Shown here piece by piece: positions 32,536-48,203 of a stretch of DNA of 64,000 nt. Positions within the stretch are counted from its first letter, which is position 1. Each line of letters opens with the position of its first letter. The notes below the pieces were generated by a model. That model saw only the letters and a program-made list of their open reading frames with translations. It did no database searches and was not told the DNA's origin. The position numbers and the translations under genes are program-made. This DNA comes from Phycicoccus sp. Soil802. Lineage in GTDB: Bacteria > Actinomycetota > Actinomycetes > Actinomycetales > Dermatophilaceae. Where the stretch lies: the NCBI RefSeq assembly GCF_001429605.1, contig NZ_LMSS01000003.1, positions 310,001 through 374,000 of the forward strand. Direction: 5' to 3'.

Positions 32536-33206
32536 AGCGCAGGCTGAAGGAGAACGGCCTGACGCTCGCCTTCTCGGCGCTGCTGCTGGCTGCGCTCGTC
32601 GGGCAGGCCCTCACGGGACGGGCGTCCTACAACGAGTCGGCGGTCGATGCCGGGCTGCCCCTGCTGAGCCTGGCCGAGTACGTCACGTCCTCGCAGTTCG
32701 CGGTGGACGTCGCGGAGAACTGGCAGTCGGAGTACCTGCAGTTCCTGCTCTACATCCTGTTCACGGTGTGGCTGCTCCAGAAGGGCTCGCCCGAGTCCAA
32801 GCCGCTCGACAAGGCCGGCCGGGAGTCGGACGAGGAGCAGAAGGTGGGCGCCCACGCCGAGGCCGGCTCGCCCGGGTGGGCGAAGGTCGGCGGCTGGCGG
32901 ACAGCGCTGTACTCGCGTTCCCTCGGGCTGCTCATGGGCCTGGTCTTCCTGGGGTCGTGGAGCGCCCAGTTCGTCGCCGGGCGCAGCGCCTACAACGCCG
33001 AGCAGCTGCACGACCTGCAGGACCCGCTCGGGTGGGCGCAGTACCTCCAGGCGCCCGACTTCTGGAACCGCACGTTCCAGAACTGGCAGTCCGAGTTCCT
33101 CGCCGTGGGCAGCATGGTGGTCTTCAGCATCTACCTGCGCGAGCGGGGGTCGCCCGAGTCCAAGCCGGTCGGCAGCCCGCACACCGCCACCGGCGTCGAG
33201 GGCTAG
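32532..33206 (+). CDS. DUF6766 family membrane protein
   Basis: A 224-residue protein with two similar halves. Each half has a hydrophobic segment, a motif with GRxSYNxxxxxxGLPLL or GRSAYNAEQLHD, an NWQSE(Y/F)L motif and a second hydrophobic segment ending in (R/Q)KGSPESKP or ERGSPESKP. This gives about four transmembrane helices and a duplicated origin. DUF6766 proteins are frequent in actinobacteria and rhizobia and have no known function. It is coupled to the upstream tiny peptide. Confidence 0.88.
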   Translation: MKRRLKENGLTLAFSALLLAALVGQALTGRASYNESAVDAGLPLLSLAEYVTSSQFAVDVAENWQSEYLQFLLYILFTVWLLQKGSPESKPLDKAGRESDEEQKVGAHAEAGSPGWAKVGGWRTALYSRSLGLLMGLVFLGSWSAQFVAGRSAYNAEQLHDLQDPLGWAQYLQAPDFWNRTFQNWQSEFLAVGSMVVFSIYLRERGSPESKPVGSPHTATGVEG

Positions 33207-33218
33207 CTCGCCCAGGGG

Positions 33219-33242
33219 GTTTGGTGCCCAGCCCGTCGGGTA
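33219..33242 (+). promoter_or_regulatory. SigB/F-type promoter for the 33.3-36.4 kb operon
   Basis: GTTT (33219-33222), 15 nt, GGGTA (33238-33242), then the GTG or ATG of the next gene 11 nt later. This matches the SigB/SigF consensus GTTT-N15-GGGTA. Confidence 0.65.
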
Positions 33243-33252
33243 GGGCCTGACC

Positions 33253-34368
33253 GTGAGCAAACCCGCCATCGCACCGCTCGTCCTCGTCGACCGGAGGGTC
33301 GAACCCGACGTGGCCAGGACGATCGCCTGCACGGGGTACGAGGCGGGCCGGGCGGCGTCCTCGCCGGACACCGTCGGCGAGGCCCTGCGGGTCGCGTCGG
33401 AGTGGGGACCGAAGCTCCCGCGTCCGGGCGGTGGGAGGACGGCAGCCCTCTGGTCGGTGCTCGCCACCGTCGGGTCGGTCGACCTCACCGTCGCGCGGGT
33501 CGTCGAGCCACACGTCGACGCCCTGGCGATCCTGGCCGAGGCTGGCCTCGACAGCGCCGTGGCGCCCGCAGGGGCCACGTGGGGTGTGTATGCCGCCGAA
33601 GGTCCGGGCCTGCGCCTGACTGCGGCCCAGATGGGGTCACGGTGGATTCTCGACGGGCCCAAGCCGTGGTGCTCGCTGGCCGACCGGGTGACCCACGCGC
33701 TCGTCACGGCGTGGGTCGACGACACGACGAGGGGCCTGTTCGCGGTCGACCTCCGCGCGAGCGGAGTGCGTCCGTCGGCGCGAGAAGGGGAGTGGGTGAG
33801 CCACGGCCTGCCGGACGTCACGAGCGGCGGGTTGGAGCTGACCCGGGTGCGTGCCGTCCCCGTGGGAGGGCCGGGCTGGTATCTCGAGCGGCCGGGTTTA
33901 GCGTGGGGCGGGGTCGGCGTGGCAGCCGTCTGGTTCGGGGCGGCAGTGGCCCTGGCCCGGAGGGTTGGTCGGCACGTGGCCGACCGCCCGGCCGACCAGG
34001 TGGCGCAGCTGCACATCGGTCAGCTGGACCTGGCCATCTCGACCGCCCGCCAGGCGGTCGCCGCGGCGGCTGCGGTCGCGGACCGGACGGCGGACCGAAC
34101 CCCGGGCAGGGCGGCGGACGCAGCGCCGGGTGACGAAGCGCCCGGACTGGTGGCGGCGCGGGCCCGCAGCATCGTGGCGGAGTCCGTCGAGACCGTGCTC
34201 CGCGTGGCCGACCACGCCATGGGCCCCGGCCCCCTGGCGACGGAGGCCGAGCACGCGCAACGGGTGAGCGACCTGCGCTTGTACGTCCGGCAGCACCACG
34301 CAGAACGTGACGTGGCGAACCTCGGGCAGCAGGTCCTGGCCGCAGCAGGGTCGGGATCGCCCTGGTGA
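33253..34368 (+). CDS. Acyl-CoA dehydrogenase-like protein
   Basis: A 371-residue protein with an acyl-CoA dehydrogenase layout: an N-terminal helical region, a middle beta-domain with GSRWILDGPKPWCSLADRVTHALVTA and FAVDLRASGV, and a C-terminal helical bundle with a His/Arg-rich end (LRLYVRQHHAERDVANLG). It should bind FAD, but the usual catalytic Glu context is not obvious, so substrate and activity are uncertain. It overlaps the PIG-L/methyltransferase gene by 4 nt. Confidence 0.8.
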   Translation: MSKPAIAPLVLVDRRVEPDVARTIACTGYEAGRAASSPDTVGEALRVASEWGPKLPRPGGGRTAALWSVLATVGSVDLTVARVVEPHVDALAILAEAGLDSAVAPAGATWGVYAAEGPGLRLTAAQMGSRWILDGPKPWCSLADRVTHALVTAWVDDTTRGLFAVDLRASGVRPSAREGEWVSHGLPDVTSGGLELTRVRAVPVGGPGWYLERPGLAWGGVGVAAVWFGAAVALARRVGRHVADRPADQVAQLHIGQLDLAISTARQAVAAAAAVADRTADRTPGRAADAAPGDEAPGLVAARARSIVAESVETVLRVADHAMGPGPLATEAEHAQRVSDLRLYVRQHHAERDVANLGQQVLAAAGSGSPW

Positions 34369-35699
34369 GGGCCTTCACCCATGACGACCGTGGCACCTCC
34401 CGCCGGGAGTGGGACGACCTGCTCGAGACCGCGGCCCTGCCGCTCCTCGACCTCTCGCCCTACCGACGACTGGTGGTGGTTGGCGCTCATCCGGATGACG
34501 AGAGCCTCGGGGCAGGAGGTCTGCTCGTCACGGGGGCGGCTCTCGGACTGGTGACCGCACTGGTGGTCGCGACGGACGGCGAGGGGTCCCACCCCGGCTC
34601 GCCCACCCACGACCCCGCGGCGCTGGCACGTCGTCGCCGAGCCGAGCTCGGCGACGCCCTGGCGGCGGTGGGGCAGGGCGGGGCGACGGTCATCACGCTC
34701 GGGCTCCCCGACGGTCGGGTCGGTGACCACGCGGACGAGGTCGTCGCCAGCATCGTCGACGTGGTGGGCGACGGGCGCGACTGCCTGGTCGTCGCGCCAT
34801 ACCGCGGGGACGGGCACCCGGACCACGAAGCCATGGGCTCCGCTGCCGCTGCCGCCGCGCACCGCACCGGCGCCACCCTCGCCGAGTACCCCATCTGGCT
34901 CTGGCACGCGGGCGGGGAGCATGACCTCCCGCTGCGTTCGACGGTGCGGTTGCCCCTGACCGCGCGCACTCGAGCAGGCAAGCAGGCAGCAATCGCCTGT
35001 CACACCAGTCAGATCCGGCCCCTGTCGGACCAGCCGGGAGACGCGGTGATGTTGCCGGAAGCGGTCCTCGAACACTTCGCGGGCACCGACGAGCTCTTCG
35101 TCCTCACGCCGGCTGAGCAGACCCGGAACGACCGCCTCGACCGTCTCCACCGCGATGACGACGACCCGTGGGGTGCCGAGTCGAGGTGGTACGAGCAGCG
35201 GAAGCGCTCGCTCCTGCTTGCTGCCCTCCCGCGCCCCCGCTTCACGCGAGCCCTCGAGGTGGGGTGCTCGACGGCGGTGTTGACCGAGGCGCTGCAGGAG
35301 AGGGCGGCGCGGGTGGTCGCGATCGACAGCTCGCTGGCTGCCCTCGACCTGGCGCGGCGTCGTCTGGGTGACCACGCAGACCTGCGCGAGGTGGACGTGC
35401 CGTGGCGGTGGCCGGAGGGCTCGTTCGACCTCGTCGTGGTCTCCGAGGTGGGCTACTTCCTCAGCCCGGTGGCCCTCGAAGGGCTGGTCGGTCGGGTGGC
35501 CGACAGCCTCACGCCGGACGGCGTCGTGGTCCTGTGCCACTGGCGGCACCCGGTGAAGGGGTGGCCGCTCGACGGGGAGGACGTCCACCGCGCCTTCGCT
35601 TCGGCGGGGATCCCCGAGCGCGCGGCGACCTACCGCGACCGGGACATCGAGATCGTGGTCCACACGGCACCCGAGCAATGGCCGGACCCGCACCGGTGA
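34365..35699 (+). CDS. Fused PIG-L deacetylase and SAM-dependent methyltransferase
   Basis: A 444-residue two-domain protein. Residues 30-240 are a PIG-L/LmbE deacetylase with metal motifs VGAHPDDESLG and GHPDHEA, acting on N-acetyl amino sugars or amides. Residues 260-440 are a class I methyltransferase with motif I LEVGCSTAVLTEAL, then VVAIDSS and DLVVVSEVGYFL. The fusion suggests two successive steps on one small molecule, perhaps a modified amino sugar. It overlaps both operon neighbours by 4 nt. Confidence 0.9.
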   Translation: MRAFTHDDRGTSRREWDDLLETAALPLLDLSPYRRLVVVGAHPDDESLGAGGLLVTGAALGLVTALVVATDGEGSHPGSPTHDPAALARRRRAELGDALAAVGQGGATVITLGLPDGRVGDHADEVVASIVDVVGDGRDCLVVAPYRGDGHPDHEAMGSAAAAAAHRTGATLAEYPIWLWHAGGEHDLPLRSTVRLPLTARTRAGKQAAIACHTSQIRPLSDQPGDAVMLPEAVLEHFAGTDELFVLTPAEQTRNDRLDRLHRDDDDPWGAESRWYEQRKRSLLLAALPRPRFTRALEVGCSTAVLTEALQERAARVVAIDSSLAALDLARRRLGDHADLREVDVPWRWPEGSFDLVVVSEVGYFLSPVALEGLVGRVADSLTPDGVVVLCHWRHPVKGWPLDGEDVHRAFASAGIPERAATYRDRDIEIVVHTAPEQWPDPHR

Positions 35700-36412
35700 G
35701 CGGTCTGCGCGCGGTCCACGTGGTCGTCCCCGCCCGCAACGAGGAGCAGCTCATCGGTCGGTGTCTCGACGCGCTCACGGACGCCCGGACGGCGGTGCGC
35801 GCCGAGCGCCCCACCCTCGAGGTGCGCATCACCGTCGTCCTTGACGGGTGCGGTGACGGCACGGCCGCCATCGTGCGTCGAGCCGATGCCGTCGACGCCG
35901 TCCACGTCACGGAGCTCACGCCCGGCGGCGCCCGGGCGGCCGGGATGCGCCGGGTCCGCGACCTGGCCTCCGACCTGGACGGTGGGCAGGTCTGGGTGGC
36001 CTGCACCGACGCCGACAGCGTGGTGCCGGTCGGCTGGCTGGCCGACCAGGTGCAGTGCGCCGAGGAGGGTGTCGTATGCCGTGTCGGTACCGTCCACCCG
36101 GAGCTCGGGCCGGCGGAGCGTCGGCTCCACCTGGGCTGGCTGGCGCGGCACTCCCACGCCGACGGGCATGCCCACGTGCACGGCGCGAACCTCGGCTTCA
36201 CCCTGGCGGCATACGAGCAGGCCGGCGGCTTCGCGCCGCTGGACTGCGGTGAGGACGTCGACCTCGTGCGACGGATCCGCGCCGCAGGACTGCCCGTCCG
36301 GTCGACCGGCCACGACCCGGTCCGGACGTCAGCGCGCCGCTCGAGCAGGGTGCGCGGTGGCTTCGCCGACTACCTCGCCACCCTCGCCGTGGACCTCGCC
36401 CGCGCTACCTGA
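35696..36412 (+). CDS. Family 2 glycosyltransferase
   Basis: A 238-residue GT-A fold protein: VHVVVPARNEEQLIGRCLDAL at the N-terminus, a later VACTDADSVVPVGWL with the DxD motif (DAD) and the acidic EDVDLVRR motif near the end. Only short hydrophobic stretches are present, so it is cytoplasmic or peripheral. The GTG at 35696 overlaps the previous stop (GTGA) and is preferred over an ATG 18 nt upstream. It is the last gene of the operon with the PIG-L/methyltransferase, supporting a glycosylated product. Confidence 0.88.
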   Translation: MSGLRAVHVVVPARNEEQLIGRCLDALTDARTAVRAERPTLEVRITVVLDGCGDGTAAIVRRADAVDAVHVTELTPGGARAAGMRRVRDLASDLDGGQVWVACTDADSVVPVGWLADQVQCAEEGVVCRVGTVHPELGPAERRLHLGWLARHSHADGHAHVHGANLGFTLAAYEQAGGFAPLDCGEDVDLVRRIRAAGLPVRSTGHDPVRTSARRSSRVRGGFADYLATLAVDLARAT

Positions 36413-36424
36413 CCGGCGCGGGCC

Positions 36425-37165
36425 CTAGGGCTTGGGGCCAGGTTGAGGCCGGGTCAGGTCGGGGTGGCCGTCGGGGTCGGAGAGGACGGCTTGGGCGACG
36501 TCACCCAGTCGGTGGTGGTTGATGCGGGCATAGCGACGCATCAGCTCGAAGGCGAGGTTGACGTCGATGCCGTGCATCCTTGCGAGGGCGCCCTTCGCCT
36601 GCTCGATCATGATCCGGCTGTTCAGGGCGCTCTGGAGCTGCTCGGTGAGGAGCTCACCGCTGCGGATGGCGCGCTCCTGGAGGATGGCGATCGTGGCGAT
36701 GTCGGCCAGGGACTGGACGATGCGGGTGTCCTGCTGCCCGAGCTCGCCGGGTTGGGTGCTGAACAGGTTCATCGCACCGATCACCTTGCGCTGGTGGCGC
36801 AGCGGGAAGGCATGGACCGACCGGTAGCCCGCCGCGACGGCCCTGGGGGCGAAGTTCGGCCAGCGGTCCTCGGCCTCGCTGAGCTCGGCGTTCACGACCG
36901 GCTCGCCGGTGTTGAAGCAGTCCAGGCAAGGACCTTCGCGGTACTGCAGCTGGAACAGCTCCAGGAGCTTGATCGACTCGGCCGACGAGGCGATGTACTG
37001 CAGCTGACCCTTCGGGTTGGCAAGCAGGAGCCCGGCGGAGGCCGCACTGCTGACCTGGGCGGTGTGGTTGGTCAGCGTCTCGAGGAACTCGATGACGTCG
37101 AAGTCGTCGACGAGCGTGTCGGCAGCCTCCACGAAGATCTCGGCCAACCGGTCAGTGGAGATCAT
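36425..37165 (-). CDS. GAF-ANTAR regulator
   Basis: A 246-residue protein. A GAF domain (about residues 20-165, with ASAGLLLANPKG and REGPCLDCFNTGEPVVNAEL) senses an unknown small ligand. An ANTAR RNA-binding domain follows (residues 170-230, with IMIEQAKGALARMHGIDVNLAFELMRRYAR). ANTAR proteins bind paired hexaloop hairpins in nascent RNA and prevent termination. No kinase or response-regulator partner is adjacent. It lies 48 nt from a second GAF-ANTAR gene on the same strand. Confidence 0.92.
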   Translation of the reverse strand: MISTDRLAEIFVEAADTLVDDFDVIEFLETLTNHTAQVSSAASAGLLLANPKGQLQYIASSAESIKLLELFQLQYREGPCLDCFNTGEPVVNAELSEAEDRWPNFAPRAVAAGYRSVHAFPLRHQRKVIGAMNLFSTQPGELGQQDTRIVQSLADIATIAILQERAIRSGELLTEQLQSALNSRIMIEQAKGALARMHGIDVNLAFELMRRYARINHHRLGDVAQAVLSDPDGHPDLTRPQPGPKP

Positions 37166-37213
37166 GCCTGGCCAGTCCTTCCTGCCCGGACGTCGCCGGT
37201 CCGTCCGACCGGG

Positions 37214-37945
37214 TCACGGCTCGTCCTTGCTCAACCTCAGGCTACCTTCCACGATGTCGCGGGCGACATCGGTGAGGGTGCGTTCGTGGGCGTAGGTGTG
37301 CGCCCTCAGTCGGGCCATCGCCTCGTCCAGGCTCACCCCGAGGTCGACCATGACCATGCCCTGGGCCTGGTAGACCTCGAGCCGGTAGGCGAGTGCGTCG
37401 TCCAGGTCGGCGGCGCCTCCGGCCTGGGTCGCCGTCTGCGAGTCCAGCAGCAGCCGCATGGCTATGTCGGCGAAGGTCAGCGCCTGGGAGAGCGCCCCCT
37501 GGGTGAGCCCGCCCGCCTCGTGACGATAGACGTCCATCGCCCCGGCTCGAGCCGTGCCGATCTGGAGCGGGAAGGCGAACACCGCCCGGACCCCCTCGTC
37601 CTGTGCTGCGGCGGCATACCCCGGCCAGCGGGTGCTCCCGTGCCCGAGCAGGTCAGGTTCGAGGACCGGGCGACGCGACGCGTAGGCCTCGATGCAGGGA
37701 CCTTCGCCCAAGGTGAACTGGAGCTCGTCCAGCCGACGGCTGACGACGTCCGAGGCGGCGATGGTGCCTCCGAGGTGGCTGTCCTCGGTCAGCACGCTGA
37801 CCCCCACACCGGACGCGGGCAGGTTGCGGGACAGGGCCGAGCAGAGGCGTTCCATCCGGCCGAAGGGTGTTGGCTCGGGTGACGGCGACTGTTCCGCGTC
37901 GATGAGCCGGTTGGCCCGCGCGACCCGTGCGGCTGCGTCCGGCAT
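37214..37945 (-). CDS. GAF-ANTAR regulator, second copy
   Basis: A 243-residue protein with the same architecture as its downstream neighbour: GAF domain with LGEGPCIEAYASRRPVLEPDL, and an ANTAR domain with VYQAQGMVMVDLGVSLDEAMARLRAHTYA. The proteins are about 30% alike by eye, so they are old paralogues. It is divergent from the STAS gene. Nearby stress genes suggest both act in stress-related antitermination; this is an inference. Confidence 0.92.
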   Translation of the reverse strand: MPDAAARVARANRLIDAEQSPSPEPTPFGRMERLCSALSRNLPASGVGVSVLTEDSHLGGTIAASDVVSRRLDELQFTLGEGPCIEAYASRRPVLEPDLLGHGSTRWPGYAAAAQDEGVRAVFAFPLQIGTARAGAMDVYRHEAGGLTQGALSQALTFADIAMRLLLDSQTATQAGGAADLDDALAYRLEVYQAQGMVMVDLGVSLDEAMARLRAHTYAHERTLTDVARDIVEGSLRLSKDEP

Positions 37946-38105
37946 CTCAGGGACTCGGACGTTCGCTGGCGGGCGACCGCCTCTGGTGTGCCACGAGCTC
38001 AGCGTAGACCCCTCAGTGGTGGTGTTGTCTCGGCGTGAGGAGGCGTACTGTGATGGGCGAGGCTACCCCGGACCCCGGTCGCGACAGTTGCTATCGGCGG
38101 AGCCC

Positions 38106-38489
38106 ATGATGAACACCCAGCCCTTCCACGCCAGGCCGGTCCTCCACCTGGTGCCGCCCTGGTCGGTGGCGCCCGCACCGGAGTCGCCCCTGAGGGTGAC
38201 CCACGACGACCAAGGGGCACTCTGGGTCCTGGCGCTGACCGGTGAAGCCGACATCAGCACCCGCGACGTCCTGGCGCGTGGCCTCGCCACGGCGCTCGCG
38301 ATGAACCGGGGGGTGCTGGCCGTCGACGTCTCGGGTCTGGAGTTCTGCGACTCCTGGTGCGTCGATGCCGTGCTCGAGGCCAACAGCCAGGACTCCAGCA
38401 GCACCATGGTGCTCGTGGGCGGCCGGGGCATGGTCAGCCGCGTGTTCGACCTGCTCGACCCTGACGAGACCCTCGCCCGCCACGCCTAG
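38106..38489 (+). CDS. STAS-domain protein (anti-anti-sigma factor type)
   Basis: A 127-residue protein with a STAS domain (residues 30-120): GALWVLALTGEADISTRDVL, VDVSGLEFCDSWCVDAV with Ser as the possible phosphorylation site, and LVGGRGMVSRVFDLL. STAS proteins antagonise anti-sigma factors in SigB/F-type pathways. No anti-sigma kinase gene is in this window, but a SigF-type sigma factor is encoded 13 kb away. The start is one of two consecutive ATG codons. Confidence 0.88.
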   Translation: MMNTQPFHARPVLHLVPPWSVAPAPESPLRVTHDDQGALWVLALTGEADISTRDVLARGLATALAMNRGVLAVDVSGLEFCDSWCVDAVLEANSQDSSSTMVLVGGRGMVSRVFDLLDPDETLARHA

Positions 38490-38568
38490 GTGGTCAGCGC
38501 GGACCTGAAGTGCGGCAGACGCACGGGCCCAGGGGTAGCGCCCGCGCACAGGGAGGGCATGGACAGGA

Positions 38569-38610
38569 GCGCGCCCCTCGACCTTGGGGGACTGGAAGGG
38601 AGGGGCGCGC
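38569..38610 (+). terminator. Hairpin after the STAS gene
   Basis: GCGCGCCCCTC (38569-38579) and its exact reverse complement (38600-38610) with a 20-nt loop, 80 nt downstream of the STAS stop. There is no U-tract, so a transcript-end or processing role is only probable. Confidence 0.5.
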
Positions 38611-38658
38611 ATAACCTGCCCCCGGGGCGCAGAACCTGAGATCTGGGGATACGCAAAG

Positions 38659-38696
38659 CCCCAGACGGTTCACCGGGTCGCGACCGTGGTCTGGGG
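38659..38696 (-). terminator. Hairpin after the zinc-ribbon gene
   Basis: On the minus strand CCCCAGAC pairs with GTCTGGGG (38689-38696 with 38659-38666), with a few more inner pairs, followed by CTTTGCG. It lies about 50 nt past the stop of the minus-strand zinc-ribbon gene. A second copy of TCTGGGG at 38642-38648 could pair instead with the middle strand. Confidence 0.5.
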
Positions 38697-38745
38697 CAGC
38701 AAAATCACCCTACGCCTGAGTGGGCCAGCTCGGAAGGGGCGCCGG

Positions 38746-38934
38746 TCAGCTGTCTTGCTCGGTGGGGTGGCCCTCATGGAGTCGAGCCCACTGCTCGTCG
38801 TCCGCCCACTGCGTGTCGCACACCATGCACCGGAACGCCGGGTGGGGGCGCGCGTCGTGGGACCCCTTGGCCGGCGGGAGCATCACGCTCGTGGCCTTCG
38901 GGGACCCGCAGCGTGGACACTCGTGGGTGGCCAT
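38746..38934 (-). CDS. Small zinc-ribbon protein
   Basis: A 62-residue protein starting MATHECPRCGSPKATSVMLP, with CPRC at residues 6-9 and CMVC later, forming a four-Cys zinc ribbon. A longer frame exists upstream but lacks a motif, and GAGGAGG is in front of this ATG. The gene is divergent from the catalase, and each has a SigB/F-type promoter, so both seem to belong to the same stress regulon. The function of the zinc ribbon is unknown. Confidence 0.8.
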   Translation of the reverse strand: MATHECPRCGSPKATSVMLPPAKGSHDARPHPAFRCMVCDTQWADDEQWARLHEGHPTEQDS

Positions 38935-38983
38935 GCCGACCTCCTCTCCACCTGGGTCGCGTGCGTCCAGTATGCGCACGGAC

Positions 38984-39007
38984 TACCCGGTGGCGCCCCG
39001 CCCAAAC
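38984..39007 (-). promoter_or_regulatory. SigB/F-type promoter for the zinc-ribbon gene
   Basis: On the minus strand GTTT (39007-39004), 15 nt, GGGTA (38988-38984), 50 nt before the ATG. Confidence 0.65.
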
Positions 39008-39047
39008 GCCAGGTGGACCCGCACGGCGCCGGGGCGCCCACGGTGAG

Positions 39048-39071
39048 GTTTGAAGCACACCGGGCTGGGCA
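39048..39071 (+). promoter_or_regulatory. SigB/F-type promoter for the catalase
   Basis: GTTT (39048-39051), 15 nt, GGGCA (39067-39071), 42 nt before the catalase ATG; it differs from the zinc-ribbon promoter only by C for T in the -10 element. Confidence 0.6.
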
Positions 39072-39112
39072 CGGCATACCCGTCAAGGAAGGTCCGTGGA
39101 CGAGAGGGTGTC

Positions 39113-41209
<2,097 letters not shown>

Positions 41210-41259
41210 GTCGTAGGGGACGCGCGCGACGGTGCAGGACGACGGAGGAGGGCCGCACG

Positions 41260-42129
41260 TTGTTCGAGGGGTTCGACGAGGTGCACGTGGACGTGGCTGA
41301 CGGCGTGACCCTGCGCTGTCGCCACCACCGCGGCGCGGGACCCGCGGTCCTCCTCCTGCACGGACACCCCAGGACGCACACGACGTGGTGGCAGGTCGCC
41401 CCTCGCCTGGCGGACCGGGGGATGAGCGTGGTGTGCCCGGACCTGCGGGGCTACGGCCAGTCCGTCGGGCCGCCGCCCGACGCCGACCACGAGAACTACT
41501 GCGACCGGGCCATGGCCGGCGACCTCGTGTCCCTGATGCGCACACTCGGCCATGACACCTGGGCGGTGGTCGGTCACGACCGCGGGCAAGGAGTCGCCTT
41601 CCGGATGGCGATGGACGCACCGGCCCACGTGGCACGCCTCGTGATCCTCGACGGCATACCCATCGTCGAGGCACTCGAACGCGCCGACGCACGGTTCGCA
41701 GAGCTGTGGTGGCACTGGTTCTTCTTCTCGTCACCGCACGCTGAACGCGTCATCACCGACGACCCTCTCGCGTGGTACGCGCCCGACCCCGTGGCCATGG
41801 GCCGGGAGAACCACGCCGACCTCGTGCGGGCGATCCAGGACCCCGCAACCGTCCGCGCGATGCTGGAGGACTATCGAGCAGGCCTCCACGTCGACCGTCG
41901 CCACGCCGAGGAGGACCGGGACGCGGGACGGCTGGTCGACTGCCGCACCTTGGTCGCCTGGTCGATCCACGACGACATGGAGCTGCTCTACGGCGACCCT
42001 GCCGCCATCTGGCGGGACTGGTGTCGCCTTCCGGTGGTGTCGGCCCGAATCGACTCCGGCCACCACATGGCTGAGGAGAACCCGGCCCAGCTGGCGGAGG
42101 TGCTCACATCGTTCCTCCTGGCGGACTAG
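41260..42129 (+). CDS. Alpha/beta hydrolase (haloacetate dehalogenase/epoxide hydrolase type)
   Basis: A 289-residue enzyme with an HGHP oxyanion motif (LLLHGHPRTHTTWW), a nucleophile region VVGHDRGQGVAFRMA with Asp in place of Ser (GHDRG), typical of haloalkane/haloacetate dehalogenases and epoxide hydrolases, and a catalytic His in DSGHHMAEENP. It hydrolyses a carbon-halogen bond or epoxide; the actual substrate is unknown. The start is a TTG with GGAGGAGG 7 nt upstream, the best ribosome site in the area; an upstream ATG frame overlaps the catalase end. Confidence 0.85.
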   Translation: MFEGFDEVHVDVADGVTLRCRHHRGAGPAVLLLHGHPRTHTTWWQVAPRLADRGMSVVCPDLRGYGQSVGPPPDADHENYCDRAMAGDLVSLMRTLGHDTWAVVGHDRGQGVAFRMAMDAPAHVARLVILDGIPIVEALERADARFAELWWHWFFFSSPHAERVITDDPLAWYAPDPVAMGRENHADLVRAIQDPATVRAMLEDYRAGLHVDRRHAEEDRDAGRLVDCRTLVAWSIHDDMELLYGDPAAIWRDWCRLPVVSARIDSGHHMAEENPAQLAEVLTSFLLAD

Positions 42130-42153
42130 CTCCCCGCGTGCCGGCTCCCGGCG

Positions 42154-47333
<5,180 letters not shown>

Positions 47334-47337
<4 letters not shown>

Positions 47338-48203
47338 GTGTGACCGCGGCGGAGGCGCCCCTCCTGGAGCAGGGTCGCGGTGGTGGGCTGCGCGGGGTGG
47401 CGGGCCGCCGGTTCCTGCTCGGCCTGCTGGTCCGCAAGGAGCTCCGGGTGCGCTACCGCGCCTCGGTCCTGGGGCTGGGCTGGTCGTACGTCAAGCCGGC
47501 CGTGCAGTTCGCCGTCTACTTCGTGGGCATGGGTTTGTTGTTGCGGCAGAACGTGATCGGCGACTATGCCGTCTACCTGTTCGGCGGCCTGGTCGTCATG
47601 ACGGCGTTCAGCGAGGCGGTCGGCAACGCCACCAGGTCGGTCGTGGCGAACGCCGACCTGGTCCGCAAGATCTACCTGCCGCGCGAGCTCTTCCCCGTCG
47701 CCAGCCTCTGCGTTGCCGGCGTCCACCTCGGTCCGCAGCTGCTGGTGCTGGTCGTCGGAGCGGTGGCGGCCGGGTGGTCGCCCGACCTGGTCGGGGTTGT
47801 CTGCCTGGCCCTCGGTCTCGCGCTGACTGCCCTGCTCGCCCTCGGGCTGGGGCTCGTCCTCGCGTCCGTGAACGTCCTGTTCCGCGACGTCGAGAACGTC
47901 GTCGACCTGGTGCTCATGGTGCTGGTCTGGACCAGCCCGGTGCTCTACCCCTGGCAGCGGGTCGCCGAGCTCCTCGGCTCCGACTCGGTGTGGTTCCGGC
48001 TCTACCAGGCGAACCCGTTGACGGTGGCGGTCGAGCTCGTGCACCGGGGCACGTGGGCACACGCCTCGGTGGGCAACGGCTCCTCGCTGCCTCCGGGACT
48101 CGGGCCCAGGGCGGTGGCGGCCTTGCTGCTGTCGGTGGCGCTGGTCGCCCTGGGGCAGTGGGTCTTCCGGCGCCTCTCCGGCCGTTTCGCCCAGGAGCTG
48201 TGA
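47334..48203 (+). CDS. wzm: Polysaccharide ABC exporter permease (Wzm type)
   Basis: A 289-residue ABC-2-type permease with six membrane segments. Family features include RKELRVRYRASVLGLGWSYVKP at the N-terminal coupling helix, then the VYLFGGLVVMTAF segment and FRDVENVVDLVLMVLVWTSPVLYP with the family's late Pro. It exports the lipid-linked galactan together with the ATPase encoded next. It overlaps both neighbours (ATGA, GTGA). Confidence 0.92.
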
